Shown here piece after piece: positions 8,423 to 15,777 of a DNA stretch of 35,681 bases (its first letter is position 1; the number at the start of each line of letters is the position of its first letter). The stretch is from Gammaproteobacteria bacterium UBA6968 (GTDB lineage Bacteria > Pseudomonadota > Gammaproteobacteria > Pseudomonadales > Azotimanducaceae). The notes under the pieces were generated by a model. The model saw only the letters and a program-made list of their open reading frames with translations. It was not told the DNA's origin and did no database searches. The translations under genes and the position numbers were made by a program. The DNA is taken from assembly GCA_002450255.1 (NCBI GenBank), contig DJYW01000083.1, positions 1-35,681 of the forward strand, read 5' to 3'.

Positions 8423-9760
8423 GTGGGTGTGGTCACGGCAAGTTTTGGTTACCGCGCGGAGCAGCTTATACAGGCGTTACGTCCGGCACGACCGCGTCAA
8501 TATGGCACGCTCACGCGGATCGTGGGTTTAACGCTGGAAGCTCAAGGGGTTTCGGCACCAGTGGGTGCGATTTGTCGAATTCTGAAAGAAGACCAAGATT
8601 ACGTCGACGCGCAGGTCGTCGGCTTTGACAGCGGCATTGTTTATTTAATGCCGCTTTGGCAGGCAACCGGATTGAGTCCGGGCGCTAAAGTATATTTACA
8701 CTCGGAGTCGGATAGCGCCGATGTTGGAGATCAACTCCTTGGTCGCATTGTTAATGCCGTAGGTGAACCGTTAGATGGCGGCGAAGAGATTACGACGGAA
8801 AAGCGGATGGGTTTGATGGGCAGCGTGCCAAATCCTATGGAACGTGAACCCATCGACACCATTCTTGATGTTGGCGTCAAAGCCATTAATTCCGTCCTGA
8901 CGATTGGTTGCGGTCAACGCATCGGATTGATCGCCGGATCTGGCGTCGGTAAGAGTGTTTTACTAGGCATGTTGACGAAATTTACGTCAGCCGATGTTGT
9001 GGTGATTGGGTTGATTGGCGAACGTGGGCGTGAGGTCAAAGAATTTATAGAGAATACCCTCGGTGAAGAGGGGCGAGCCAAAGCAGTTGTCGTTGCGGCA
9101 CCAGCGGACGAATCGCCGCTACTTCGCCTGCGCGCAACTCATCTTGCTCATTTGTATGCCGAGCACTTCCGCGGCCAGGGCAAGAGCGTCTTGCTTTTGG
9201 TCGACAGCCTTACCCGAGTCGCGCATGCGCAACGTGAGATAGGCCTGGCGGTTGGTGAACCGCCTACTGCTAAGGGTTATCCGCCGTCTGTATTTAGTTT
9301 GTTGCCGAAATTGATTGAACGATCCGGTACCGGGCGTCGCGGCCAGGGCGCGATTACCGCCATCTATACCTTGCTCGCGGAGGGTGACGACTTAAACGAT
9401 CCCATTGTCGATCTGGCGAGAGCCTCGTTAGACGGTCAGGTGGTGTTGTCACGCGCTTTAGCAGATGCCGCACATTATCCGGCCATTGATTTAATGGGGT
9501 CGATTTCTAGGCTGATGCCACTCATTGGTGATTCTGACGGCATCCGAGCTGCCAATACATTTAGGCGCCTGTGGACGCTGTATCAGCAAAACCAAGACTT
9601 AATCAATGTGGGCGCTTATGAGGCAGGTGCTAACCCGGATTTAGATAAGGCCATCGTGCTTCGCAGTGCGATGGAACAATTTTTACAACAAGACATGCAC
9701 GAGTCGGTTTCATATGCGGAAGCCGTGCAAGCGATGCAGGAGTGTTTAGGCGGTGGTTAA
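8423..9760 (+). CDS. fliI: Flagellum-specific export ATPase FliI
   Basis: FliI is the F1-beta-like ATPase of the flagellar type III export apparatus. The 445-residue product has the usual length. It shows Walker A AGSGVGKS at 171-178, GLIGERGREV just after it, Walker B in SVLLLVDSLTRVAHAQRE, and the PPTAKGYPPSVFSLLPKL segment typical of FliI/YscN ATPases. The start is GTG, with GGAGG at the end of fliH serving as ribosome site. Its end overlaps fliJ by 8 bases. Confidence 0.97.
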   Translation: MGVVTASFGYRAEQLIQALRPARPRQYGTLTRIVGLTLEAQGVSAPVGAICRILKEDQDYVDAQVVGFDSGIVYLMPLWQATGLSPGAKVYLHSESDSADVGDQLLGRIVNAVGEPLDGGEEITTEKRMGLMGSVPNPMEREPIDTILDVGVKAINSVLTIGCGQRIGLIAGSGVGKSVLLGMLTKFTSADVVVIGLIGERGREVKEFIENTLGEEGRAKAVVVAAPADESPLLRLRATHLAHLYAEHFRGQGKSVLLLVDSLTRVAHAQREIGLAVGEPPTAKGYPPSVFSLLPKLIERSGTGRRGQGAITAIYTLLAEGDDLNDPIVDLARASLDGQVVLSRALADAAHYPAIDLMGSISRLMPLIGDSDGIRAANTFRRLWTLYQQNQDLINVGAYEAGANPDLDKAIVLRSAMEQFLQQDMHESVSYAEAVQAMQECLGGG

Positions 9761-10211
9761 TCCTAACAGACAAAAGATTGAACTATGGGAAACGCTGGCA
9801 GAGAAAATCAACGCCGAACTTATCATAGTGCAGAAACAGTTCAACGAGGTGCATAAAAAGCGGCAACATATGGCCGCAGAAGGCGATCGTTTGCGGCAAA
9901 TGAAGCTTCAATATGCCGAAGATCTAAGTCGAATACAAAGCCGTGAACATGATATTAACAGCGCTACGCACATCAGAAATTTTATGGCGCATTTGGATCA
10001 TACCGTTGCTTCAGTGGATCGCGAGGTTACTGATCTGCAAACTTTAGAGTCAAAAATCAGACGACGCCTGCTCGAGCTAAACAAAGAGCAACAAAAATAC
10101 TCGAAATTACGCGATCGAGCTGAGTTACAAGCCCGTCGCACGTCGGAGCGCGCGGAGCAAAAGAACCAGGATATGATGTCTATTTTAAGATACGAAGTAA
10201 AAGCGTTGTAA
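9753..10211 (+). CDS. fliJ: Flagellar export chaperone/stalk protein FliJ
   Basis: This is a 152-residue, strongly charged protein, predicted to be almost all helix and coiled coil (heptad-rich from about residue 10 to 140). It fits FliJ, the small coiled-coil protein that inserts into the FliI hexamer and contacts FlhA. Sequence identity within FliJ is always low, so the call rests on length, coiled-coil character and its place directly after fliI with an 8-base overlap. Start GTG 9753, with GGAG about 10 bases upstream inside fliI. Confidence 0.88.
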   Translation: MVNPNRQKIELWETLAEKINAELIIVQKQFNEVHKKRQHMAAEGDRLRQMKLQYAEDLSRIQSREHDINSATHIRNFMAHLDHTVASVDREVTDLQTLESKIRRRLLELNKEQQKYSKLRDRAELQARRTSERAEQKNQDMMSILRYEVKAL

Positions 10212-10267
10212 GCTGCGTCCGCGCTGAACCGCTGTAGGTGATCACTCGGAAATCGGCTTGCAACGGA

Positions 10268-10283
10268 TGGCACGTAAATTGCT
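10268..10283 (+). promoter_or_regulatory. Sigma-54 (-24/-12) promoter for the fliK-fliL-fliM-fliN-fliO block
   Basis: TGGCACGTAAATTGCT matches the sigma-54 consensus with exact GG-N10-GC spacing. It lies about 57 bases after the fliJ stop and points at fliK. The predicted transcript start is near 10294. Confidence 0.85.
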
Positions 10284-10455
10284 TTTAGTCTGACTAGGTC
10301 AAGTAAAAGTACTTTAAAGATAACCTTACATCGTTCGCTAACGTCATAAGGCTAGGTGAATTGTTCGGGTGATCGACTTTATGGAAGCAAATAGGTCTTT
10401 AAACCCAACAAACACTTTGAGCCAGGCTAGCAACACCAAAAGATGGATTAGCAAA

Positions 10456-10519
10456 CTGATCGACAGAAAACTAGGCCAATAAGTCATTAGGTCAATAGGA
10501 AGCTAGATCAATAGAAATC
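10456..10519 (+). repeat. 16-base tandem repeat, about four copies, in the fliK leader
   Basis: Units of exactly 16 bases start at 10456, 10472, 10488 and 10504. The last three share the core TAGRYCAATARR (TAGGCCAATAAG, TAGGTCAATAGG, TAGATCAATAGA). The first is more diverged, matching the last at 11 of 16 positions. The period is not a multiple of three. The repeats run past the stop of a tiny frame (10480-10482), so they are unlikely to be coding repeats. Confidence 0.6.
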
Positions 10520-10541
10520 AGGGAAAGGAGTGCTTTGCCTA

Positions 10542-10661
10542 GTGAAAAGCAGACTGGATAGAGTCGAAGCGCTACTTACAGAAGACGAAGCAAAGAAAAG
10601 AAAAGAACAGAAGAGAACAGAACAGAAAAGAAAAGCAGGACTCGACCGCCGTCACTATTAA
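10542..10661 (+). CDS. Possible small basic protein of 39 residues before fliK
   Basis: A GTG at 10542 opens a 39-codon frame after GGGAAAGGAG (about 11 bases upstream). An in-frame GTG at 10530 is another possible start. The product is very charged, with a run of Lys, Glu, Gln and Arg (KKRKEQKRTEQKRK) and the ending GLDRRHY. The purine-rich DNA at 10581-10640 is what encodes this run. Its stop TAA overlaps the ATG of the next tiny frame (TAATG). I do not recognise a family. It may be a chance frame in purine-rich DNA or a real small protein or leader peptide. Confidence 0.3.
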   Translation: MKSRLDRVEALLTEDEAKKRKEQKRTEQKRKAGLDRRHY

Positions 10662-10753
10662 TGCCTCAAGGGATGCCTACTTGGCTTTTAAAGGGGCAGC
10701 TCCCTGGCGCGAAGGTGGTACAGACAACAGAGTGGAAATTACACCATGACTGA
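10661..10753 (+). CDS. Possible 30-residue leader peptide overlapping the fliK start
   Basis: The ATG overlaps the stop of the preceding tiny frame as TAATG, and the frame ends at a TGA 8 bases inside fliK. The product (MPQGMPTWLLKGQLPGAKVV then TTEWKLHHD) has no known motif. The chain of overlaps would allow translational coupling into fliK, whose own ribosome site is weak. Its short length makes chance likely. Confidence 0.2.
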   Translation: MPQGMPTWLLKGQLPGAKVVQTTEWKLHHD

Positions 10754-12152
10754 CATTACGAATGTTCTTGGCATTAATAAAAGCAGCTTGAGCAAAAACG
10801 ACTCGTCGCGGCAGAGCCCTGCGCTAGCTGGAAATAATGACGACGCAACCAGTTTCCGTCAGGTCCTGGAGAGTAGAAAAGCCGATACGGAACTGGAGCA
10901 ACGAGCGGAGCGGGACAGGCTGGAAGAAAAAGCCATGGCCGAACGCGAGGAAGCAGAAGCTAAAGCAGATTTAGAACCTCGCTTTGAGCTATACAATCCG
11001 GGCCTAGCAGTCGGGCGAGTAATCGTCACAGGTATTGAGACATCGCAGGGGGCAGGCGTCGAAGGCAAATTTCCTGGACAAAGTGGTACCACTTTGGGGC
11101 TGGCTGAACACCTTAAGGAAACCATGCTAGGAGCGGCTAACTCGATCAATAAAGATGCGATGCCCGCCACGGCGGATACTCCGGTGGCGCCTGATAACAG
11201 ATTGTCGGGTAATACAGCAGCCATGGCGATGACGCCTACTGCAATGCTTATGGCGCTGCGTGACTTGACAGAAGTGACCCCGAGTGGCGCGTCAAGTTCG
11301 ATCGAGACAACGAGCCTAACTACTCATCCTCGCGGCGGCAATTCTGCAACCCTTGGCGCATTTTCAGCCGCGACAGAAACGAACCCAGCTAATAGCGGAC
11401 TTGAAGAAGGTCTCTTAAATGACTCGGGCGACATAATTTTGCGAGGGTCGAACTTAACGCCTACTGGAAGTAACTTCGCGGATCAAAATCCGGTTCGAAA
11501 TGAGCATGCAGCAATCGTAACGGAAGCGAAGATCGCTGCAGCCGGTCTTGTTGCAGCCGAATCACAAGACAACGCCCCAATCGAACGACGTGATGCCGCG
11601 GCTGATAATGCCGTAGAGAGCGCAAAATACGGTCAAGGCGATACCAGCAACCAGCGCCAGCCTGGCAATAATTCGAGTCAGCCACAAACCCCTACCGGTC
11701 AGCCAGCACAAGGTGACGGTCGATCCGACTCAAATGAGCAAAATGCGTATCAGGCTTGGGCAGATCGATTTGGTGAAGTGGTCGGCCAACGTCTGACGAT
11801 GGCACTAAATGATGAGCAGTGGTCTGTGCGAATGAACCTTAATCCGCATGGGCTCGGATCGATCGATATTCAATTAGCGAAAGGCGAAAACGGCCTCGAA
11901 GCTGTTTTGCGGGCGGAAGACCATGCAGCGGCTGAGCTTTTGCAGGAAGCGTTACCCCAACTGGAAAAGATCCTCGCCGGAGCGCTGCCGGATGGCGAAA
12001 CCATTCAAGTCCGACTGGTCCAGCCCGGCGATGAGGTGTTGCCAATCGGTGGGCCTACCCAGGAAACCATGCTTGATTTACGCGGAACTGAGTTCGCAAA
12101 TTTGCCAGGGATCGGTTTCAAAACACGTGATGGCTTGGACGTTTTTGTATAG
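10746..12152 (+). CDS. fliK: Flagellar hook-length control protein FliK
   Basis: FliK measures hook length and switches export from hook to filament proteins through FlhB. The 468-residue product has the expected form: a long, low-complexity N-terminal and middle part rich in Ala, Asn, Thr, Ser and Gln (the ruler region), and a folded C-terminal domain at about 340-430. That domain carries the family pattern LNPHGLGSIDIQL, followed by HAAAELLQEALPQLEKIL. A charged helix, about residues 45-78, lies near the N-terminus. The neighbours fliL-fliM-fliN agree. The ATG lacks a strong ribosome site. Confidence 0.92.
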   Translation: MTDITNVLGINKSSLSKNDSSRQSPALAGNNDDATSFRQVLESRKADTELEQRAERDRLEEKAMAEREEAEAKADLEPRFELYNPGLAVGRVIVTGIETSQGAGVEGKFPGQSGTTLGLAEHLKETMLGAANSINKDAMPATADTPVAPDNRLSGNTAAMAMTPTAMLMALRDLTEVTPSGASSSIETTSLTTHPRGGNSATLGAFSAATETNPANSGLEEGLLNDSGDIILRGSNLTPTGSNFADQNPVRNEHAAIVTEAKIAAAGLVAAESQDNAPIERRDAAADNAVESAKYGQGDTSNQRQPGNNSSQPQTPTGQPAQGDGRSDSNEQNAYQAWADRFGEVVGQRLTMALNDEQWSVRMNLNPHGLGSIDIQLAKGENGLEAVLRAEDHAAAELLQEALPQLEKILAGALPDGETIQVRLVQPGDEVLPIGGPTQETMLDLRGTEFANLPGIGFKTRDGLDVFV

Positions 12153-12217
12153 TCTACGGGCTTATCCAAAGAAAGCCTTGTGCTCGTCAATTACTTCAAC
12201 CTGGCGTGGTGATAAAA

Positions 12218-12739
12218 ATGAAAATAATCCGGTTACCGAGCGTACTGGCGCTATCGATTTTACTCGCTGCTTGCGGTGGCGAAGAAGAAACAACCGCGGA
12301 TGGCAGCCCCCAATCCGGTCGTGGTGCTTGCCCTGTCTATGATGCAGGCAAAAAAGCCGACTATGCAGATCCGACGAAAAATGAAGATATCCGTTTATGC
12401 ATTCCACAGCAGACGGGAGTGATTCTTTATCATGAATTCAGCGAACCAATATTAGTGAATCTGAAGAATTCTCGGAAAATGATGCAGATGAAGTTTGCTG
12501 CTGTCACCAAGCACGACAACTTCGCTTTGGCCAAGATTGCCAGCCATGAAATGTCTATGCGATCAGCATTTTCCGACAGGTTACTTCAGGTCGACGAGGC
12601 CGAAACAGGCTCTGCTGGATTTCGCACTAAGTTACAGACCGAGTTCGCTGTTGCAGCAAACTCGATTGTAGAAAAGTATGAAGCCTACGGATTTAATGTC
12701 GTTGAAGAAGTGCTAATCACCGACCTTGTCGTACAGTAG
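12218..12739 (+). CDS. fliL: FliL-family basal body-associated protein with a lipoprotein signal
   Basis: FliL sits around the stator and supports torque. The C-terminal half fits the family: EPILVNLKNSRKMMQMKFAA, then a helix region, ending EEVLITDLVVQ like the typical FliL end (TSFVVQ). FliL is normally held by a single membrane helix. Here the N-terminus is a lipoprotein signal with lipobox LLAAC, so Cys19 would be lipidated; Gly at +2 does not suggest inner-membrane retention. Two further cysteines (ACPVYD and RLCIPQ) could pair in the periplasm. ATG 12218 gives 173 residues and a normal signal; in-frame GTG codons at 12206 and 12209 are alternatives. It lies between fliK and fliM. Confidence 0.82.
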   Translation: MKIIRLPSVLALSILLAACGGEEETTADGSPQSGRGACPVYDAGKKADYADPTKNEDIRLCIPQQTGVILYHEFSEPILVNLKNSRKMMQMKFAAVTKHDNFALAKIASHEMSMRSAFSDRLLQVDEAETGSAGFRTKLQTEFAVAANSIVEKYEAYGFNVVEEVLITDLVVQ

Positions 12740-12754
12740 TGGAAGCATAGTCGC

Positions 12755-13753
12755 GTGACAGGGGGAGAAAAATTATTAAGCGACGATGAGATGGAAGCCA
12801 TTGAAGAGATGGTGACCTCCGGCGATTTGGCTGAACAGGGATTTAATGTCAATGTCGCAGCCGACAAGTATGACATCACCCTTGAAGGCGGGCAAAAAGC
12901 TCTCAATACCAATGTTTTAGGCCGGATAAATGAGCGTTTTCATCGCCAGCTAAGAGCCAGCCTGTTACGCGAACTGAAATTCAATGCCAGCGTTCTGCCC
13001 GGCAAAATCGATATCGTTAGGTATGCAGACTACATCGACCAGTTATCGCAGCCGGTTAGCCTGAGTATTACCAAAACCGACCCGCTACAAGGCGAAGCGT
13101 TGTGCATGATTGATGCACAAGTGGTGTTCAGCTGTGTCGATAATTGGTTTGGCGGTATCCCTCGTTCGCTCGATACGGTAGCAAAAGATCGGGCTTTTAC
13201 CTCTATGGAACAGGTCGTTATTAAGAAGCTGCGGGTTGTCATTTACGCAGCGCTGATAGAGGCTTGGTCCGATGTGTTTCGTATTCAATGCGAGTTCTTG
13301 CGCAGCGAATCAAATCCGCTGTTAGTGAACATTGCTGCCGATAACGATTTGATGGTTGTCAATCGGTTTATAGTCAGTGGCCCCGAAGGGGAACTTGGCC
13401 CAGTCGATATGGTTTTCCCCTTCAAAAGTTTAAAGCTTATACGTGCGGTGTTGAATGAAGCTGAGCAGGCGATGGCTTCAAGTGACTCGACTGACAAGAA
13501 TTGGCAAAACAAGCTGACGCTTAGTTTGAATGAGGTGCCGTTTGAATTGGTGGTTAAAGCAGGTGAGCTACCCGTTTCGTTGCTGAAACTGCAGACCCTG
13601 AAAGTCGGCGATGTGATTCCCTTTAAAGCCGGCGAAAAGGCTGAAATCAGCGTCAACGGCATGCCGATCTTTCGTGCGGATGTCGGTCGTAAAGGCGATA
13701 ATGCCGCAGCCAAAATAATTGGAAACATAATGTCGGGTGACAATGATGAGTGA
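12755..13753 (+). CDS. fliM: Flagellar motor switch protein FliM
   Basis: FliM forms the C-ring wall and receives phospho-CheY. The 332-residue product begins with a switch peptide region (LLSDDEMEAIEEMV) related to the usual LSQDEIDALL CheY-binding motif. The family middle domain follows (NVLGRINERFHRQLRASLLREL), then the C-terminal SpoA domain at about 250-325 (LKVGDVIPFK). The start is GTG 12755, 15 bases after fliL, with GGAAG upstream. The end overlaps fliN. Confidence 0.96.
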   Translation: MTGGEKLLSDDEMEAIEEMVTSGDLAEQGFNVNVAADKYDITLEGGQKALNTNVLGRINERFHRQLRASLLRELKFNASVLPGKIDIVRYADYIDQLSQPVSLSITKTDPLQGEALCMIDAQVVFSCVDNWFGGIPRSLDTVAKDRAFTSMEQVVIKKLRVVIYAALIEAWSDVFRIQCEFLRSESNPLLVNIAADNDLMVVNRFIVSGPEGELGPVDMVFPFKSLKLIRAVLNEAEQAMASSDSTDKNWQNKLTLSLNEVPFELVVKAGELPVSLLKLQTLKVGDVIPFKAGEKAEISVNGMPIFRADVGRKGDNAAAKIIGNIMSGDNDE

Positions 13754-14054
13754 CGAATCCCAGGAATCTAGTAGCGCCGCGGAAGGTTCTGACGCCAATA
13801 TAGACCAGGCGGTAATACAATCGATCCCGGTCACTTTATCGGTTGAGATTGGATCGACTACGTTGAAGCTGAAAGACTTACTGCGGTTAGCGCAAGGCAG
13901 TGTTGTTGAACTCGACAAGCTAGCGGGTGAAATGATGGATCTTAAAATCAATGGGGCGATTATTGCCAAGGGCGAGGTCGTTACGGTTGGCGATAAGCTT
14001 GGCATCAGCGTGGTCGAAATCGTTTCCCCGATGGAGCGTATAAAGCCGGTTTAG
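13746..14054 (+). CDS. fliN: Flagellar motor switch protein FliN
   Basis: FliN forms the bottom of the C ring and docks FliH. The product of about 102 residues has an acidic and Ser-rich N-terminal tail and a SpoA domain at about 27-100 (SVEIGSTTLKLKDLLRLAQG, then VELDKLAGE, GEVVTVGDKLGISVVEIV), the standard FliN pattern. ATG 13746 lies 6 bases after GGGTG; ATG 13743 and GTG 13737 are other in-frame starts. The gene overlaps the end of fliM. Confidence 0.95.
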   Translation: MSDESQESSSAAEGSDANIDQAVIQSIPVTLSVEIGSTTLKLKDLLRLAQGSVVELDKLAGEMMDLKINGAIIAKGEVVTVGDKLGISVVEIVSPMERIKPV

Positions 14055-14090
14055 GCAAAAGTTTTTCGACGCTATGCAGGAAACTCGATA

Positions 14091-14441
14091 GTGCAGAATT
14101 TCGATTTAGTGTATGCCGGGTTTATGTTCCTGCTGGTGCTTGGGCTACTCGTCGTATTGCTATGGTTCCTGAAAAACAAAATCGGTTTGGGAACGCTCGC
14201 ACCATCGCAAAAGATTCGCGTGGTCGAAGTACAGCGCTTAGACGCTAAAAATAAGGTTCTGCTGTTACGCTATCGAAGCCGTGACTTGCTGGTGGGTTTG
14301 GCGCCCAATGGATTTACCTTGCTGGATAACTCTCCGACCGAAGTCGACGATGGTACTGACGCGAATGCAGGGTTGCAGCCCTCAACACCCGCCGCCTCTT
14401 TTAAAAGCCAGATGGCCAATTTGATTAAGCCGAAGCAATAG
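14091..14441 (+). CDS. fliO: Flagellar export protein FliO
   Basis: FliO is a small membrane protein that helps assemble the FliP ring of the export gate. The 116-residue product has one membrane segment at about 6-27 and a cytoplasmic FliO domain (QKIRVVEVQRLDAKNKVLLL, then RYRSRDLLVGLAPNGFTLL). The GTG start is preceded by AGGAAA at 8 bases. The next flagellar gene would normally be fliP at once, but a gene on the other strand intervenes. Confidence 0.92.
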   Translation: MQNFDLVYAGFMFLLVLGLLVVLLWFLKNKIGLGTLAPSQKIRVVEVQRLDAKNKVLLLRYRSRDLLVGLAPNGFTLLDNSPTEVDDGTDANAGLQPSTPAASFKSQMANLIKPKQ

Positions 14442-14482
14442 CTGAGCACTCTTGGGCAAAGCGTTATCTGCGTTCAATTCGG

Positions 14483-15523
14483 TTACTTGGCGGTCTCAAT
14501 CAAATATCCTAATTGTGCTTGAATACGATTGGAACCAAATGCGGTGCCCAGCCAGACGGGCATATTGTTGCGTAATTTCATAACCGAGTATCTTGAGCAA
14601 TACGGGGCGGCGGTAGACAACCACTCATATACGTTCTTCTCGCGTTCGCTGGGTGAGTGAGTGGTTAAAGCCAATACCTGTAGCTCGCCGAGGTTACAGG
14701 GTGTGCCCGCGTCCGGGTTAATCATTGCATATTTAAAAGTATCAGCAGCTGAGGCGTCCGCTTCCTGTGCTGAGTTGTCGCGTTGGTTAGGGTTTTGCCG
14801 AGACGAAAAGGGTTCTCTGGATAACGCCAGGTTCTCTTTTTTCGGAGGTCTTTTAAAGCGTGCCAGGCGTGCTTGTTTCAGTTCTTCTAGAGTCAGTTCG
14901 GGCTCTGCATCGGACGGACTTTCTGAATCACTTATTGGACTTGGTGCTGGTAGTGCCGCTTCGGCCAATACGGCTGCTTGGGGTGCCTTTGGCTTATCAG
15001 CGCGCTCGGGCATTTCCTGCAGGATCGCATATTGGTCTTTAATTCGAGCGATGTAGTCCATCACCACAGGTGGCGATTTATCAAACTTCATTAACGCGGT
15101 GGGACCAATTCGATAGCCCGCCAGCGCTTTTTCCTGATCACCCCGGTACAGCGCGACAAGCTCTGTTAGGTAGCGAGCGCCCAGCTCAACGTTTGTGCAT
15201 GGATCGAATAGGGATGCTTTATTAGTGGCGCCCAGGTGGCGAGCGGTTAACGGCCATTTTATCTGCATAAGGCCTATCGCATCCGACGACGACACAGCAT
15301 CTGCTTTTAAGCTGCTTTCAACGATTGCAATTGCGGTGAGCCAGTCCGGGTCAAACTGATGAGTAGCGGCGGATTCAAGGAAGCAATCCCGGTACGGTAG
15401 ATCGGCTTTTTCTGTGGCGTTAGACGCAAATGCGACCAAGCAAAAAGCCAAAGCGGCAAGCAGATAACGGCCCACTTGGAAGCATAGATATTGCACTACG
15501 GCAAATTTGCGGAGGTACTGCAT
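14483..15523 (-). CDS. Lytic murein transglycosylase (SLT domain) inserted between fliO and fliP
   Basis: This product would cleave the peptidoglycan glycan strand. It has a signal-like hydrophobic stretch at about 18-36 (LLAALAFCLVAFASNA) and an SLT domain at about 47-165. The likely catalytic Glu is at residue 69 (AIAIVESSLK), followed by GLMQI and later ELGARYLTEL and ALAGYRIGP, all family features. A low-complexity linker follows (about 190-265). The C-terminal region has two cysteines and no family I recognise. ATG 15523 gives 346 residues; an upstream TTG at 15541 gives 352. No good ribosome site is visible for either. It runs against the flagellar genes, ends 41 bases from fliO, and may act in making a gap in the cell wall for the flagellum; that role is inferred from position only. 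Confidence 0.85.
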   Translation of the reverse strand: MQYLRKFAVVQYLCFQVGRYLLAALAFCLVAFASNATEKADLPYRDCFLESAATHQFDPDWLTAIAIVESSLKADAVSSSDAIGLMQIKWPLTARHLGATNKASLFDPCTNVELGARYLTELVALYRGDQEKALAGYRIGPTALMKFDKSPPVVMDYIARIKDQYAILQEMPERADKPKAPQAAVLAEAALPAPSPISDSESPSDAEPELTLEELKQARLARFKRPPKKENLALSREPFSSRQNPNQRDNSAQEADASAADTFKYAMINPDAGTPCNLGELQVLALTTHSPSEREKNVYEWLSTAAPYCSRYSVMKLRNNMPVWLGTAFGSNRIQAQLGYLIETAK

Positions 15524-15730
15524 AAGTGTCGTGTTAATCAAAAGTAAACGGCGAATTTGAGCCTAGCATTAGCGGACATCCCACCCTTGCAGTCAACCTG
15601 CGCTTGCAGATTTTTGGAAGACACCGCCTTTGGCGAGAATCGGACGGAAATCAGATGAGCGCCTGTCAGAAAAGTGACTATCTGTGTGAGAAAACCGCTA
15701 ACAGCAGCTTCTCCTCCCGCTAAAACTCCA

Positions 15731-15743
15731 TAAAATATTGATT
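15731..15743 (-). promoter_or_regulatory. Probable IHF binding site upstream of the fliP promoter
   Basis: The bases TAAAATATTGATT match YAANNNNTTGATW, the reverse form of the IHF consensus WATCAANNNNTTR, at every fixed position. It is about 20 bases upstream of the -24 box and lies in a very AT-rich stretch. IHF commonly bends DNA between enhancer-bound activators and sigma-54 polymerase. Confidence 0.45.
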
Positions 15744-15761
15744 TAATTGAATATTTTTTGC

Positions 15762-15777
15762 TGGCATCAATTTTGCT
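15762..15777 (+). promoter_or_regulatory. Sigma-54 (-24/-12) promoter for the fliP-Q-R-flhB operon
   Basis: TGGCATCAATTTTGCT has the invariant GG and GC exactly 10 bases apart. The predicted transcript start is near 15788, giving a leader of about 72 bases to the fliP ATG. Confidence 0.82.

Larger units (their letters stand above)
10212..10745 (+). other. Long leader region between fliJ and fliK
   Basis: The 534 bases between fliJ and fliK contain a sigma-54 promoter at 10268-10283, a tiny frame at 10381-10482, a 16-base tandem repeat at 10456-10519, a purine-rich tract at about 10581-10640, and two tiny overlapping frames that end at fliK. With the predicted start near 10294 the leader before fliK is about 450 bases, very long for a flagellar transcript. 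No terminator hairpin was recognised after fliJ. Confidence 0.7.

Noticed and set aside
10581..10640. Purine-rich tract as a CRISPR-like or mobile repeat
   Set aside because: Repeats are short and irregular (AGAAAAGAAAAG twice), without spacers of fixed length; better seen as low-complexity DNA that may code for a charged peptide.
10681..10697. TTGGC...GGGGC before fliK as another sigma-54 promoter
   Set aside because: Spacing between GG and GC is 11 bases and the -12 part lacks TTGC, unlike the four exact sites.
15732..15757. AT-only inverted repeat read as a transcription terminator
   Set aside because: Its stem has no G or C and would be very weak as RNA. It lies upstream of a promoter and overlaps an IHF consensus, which explains it better.
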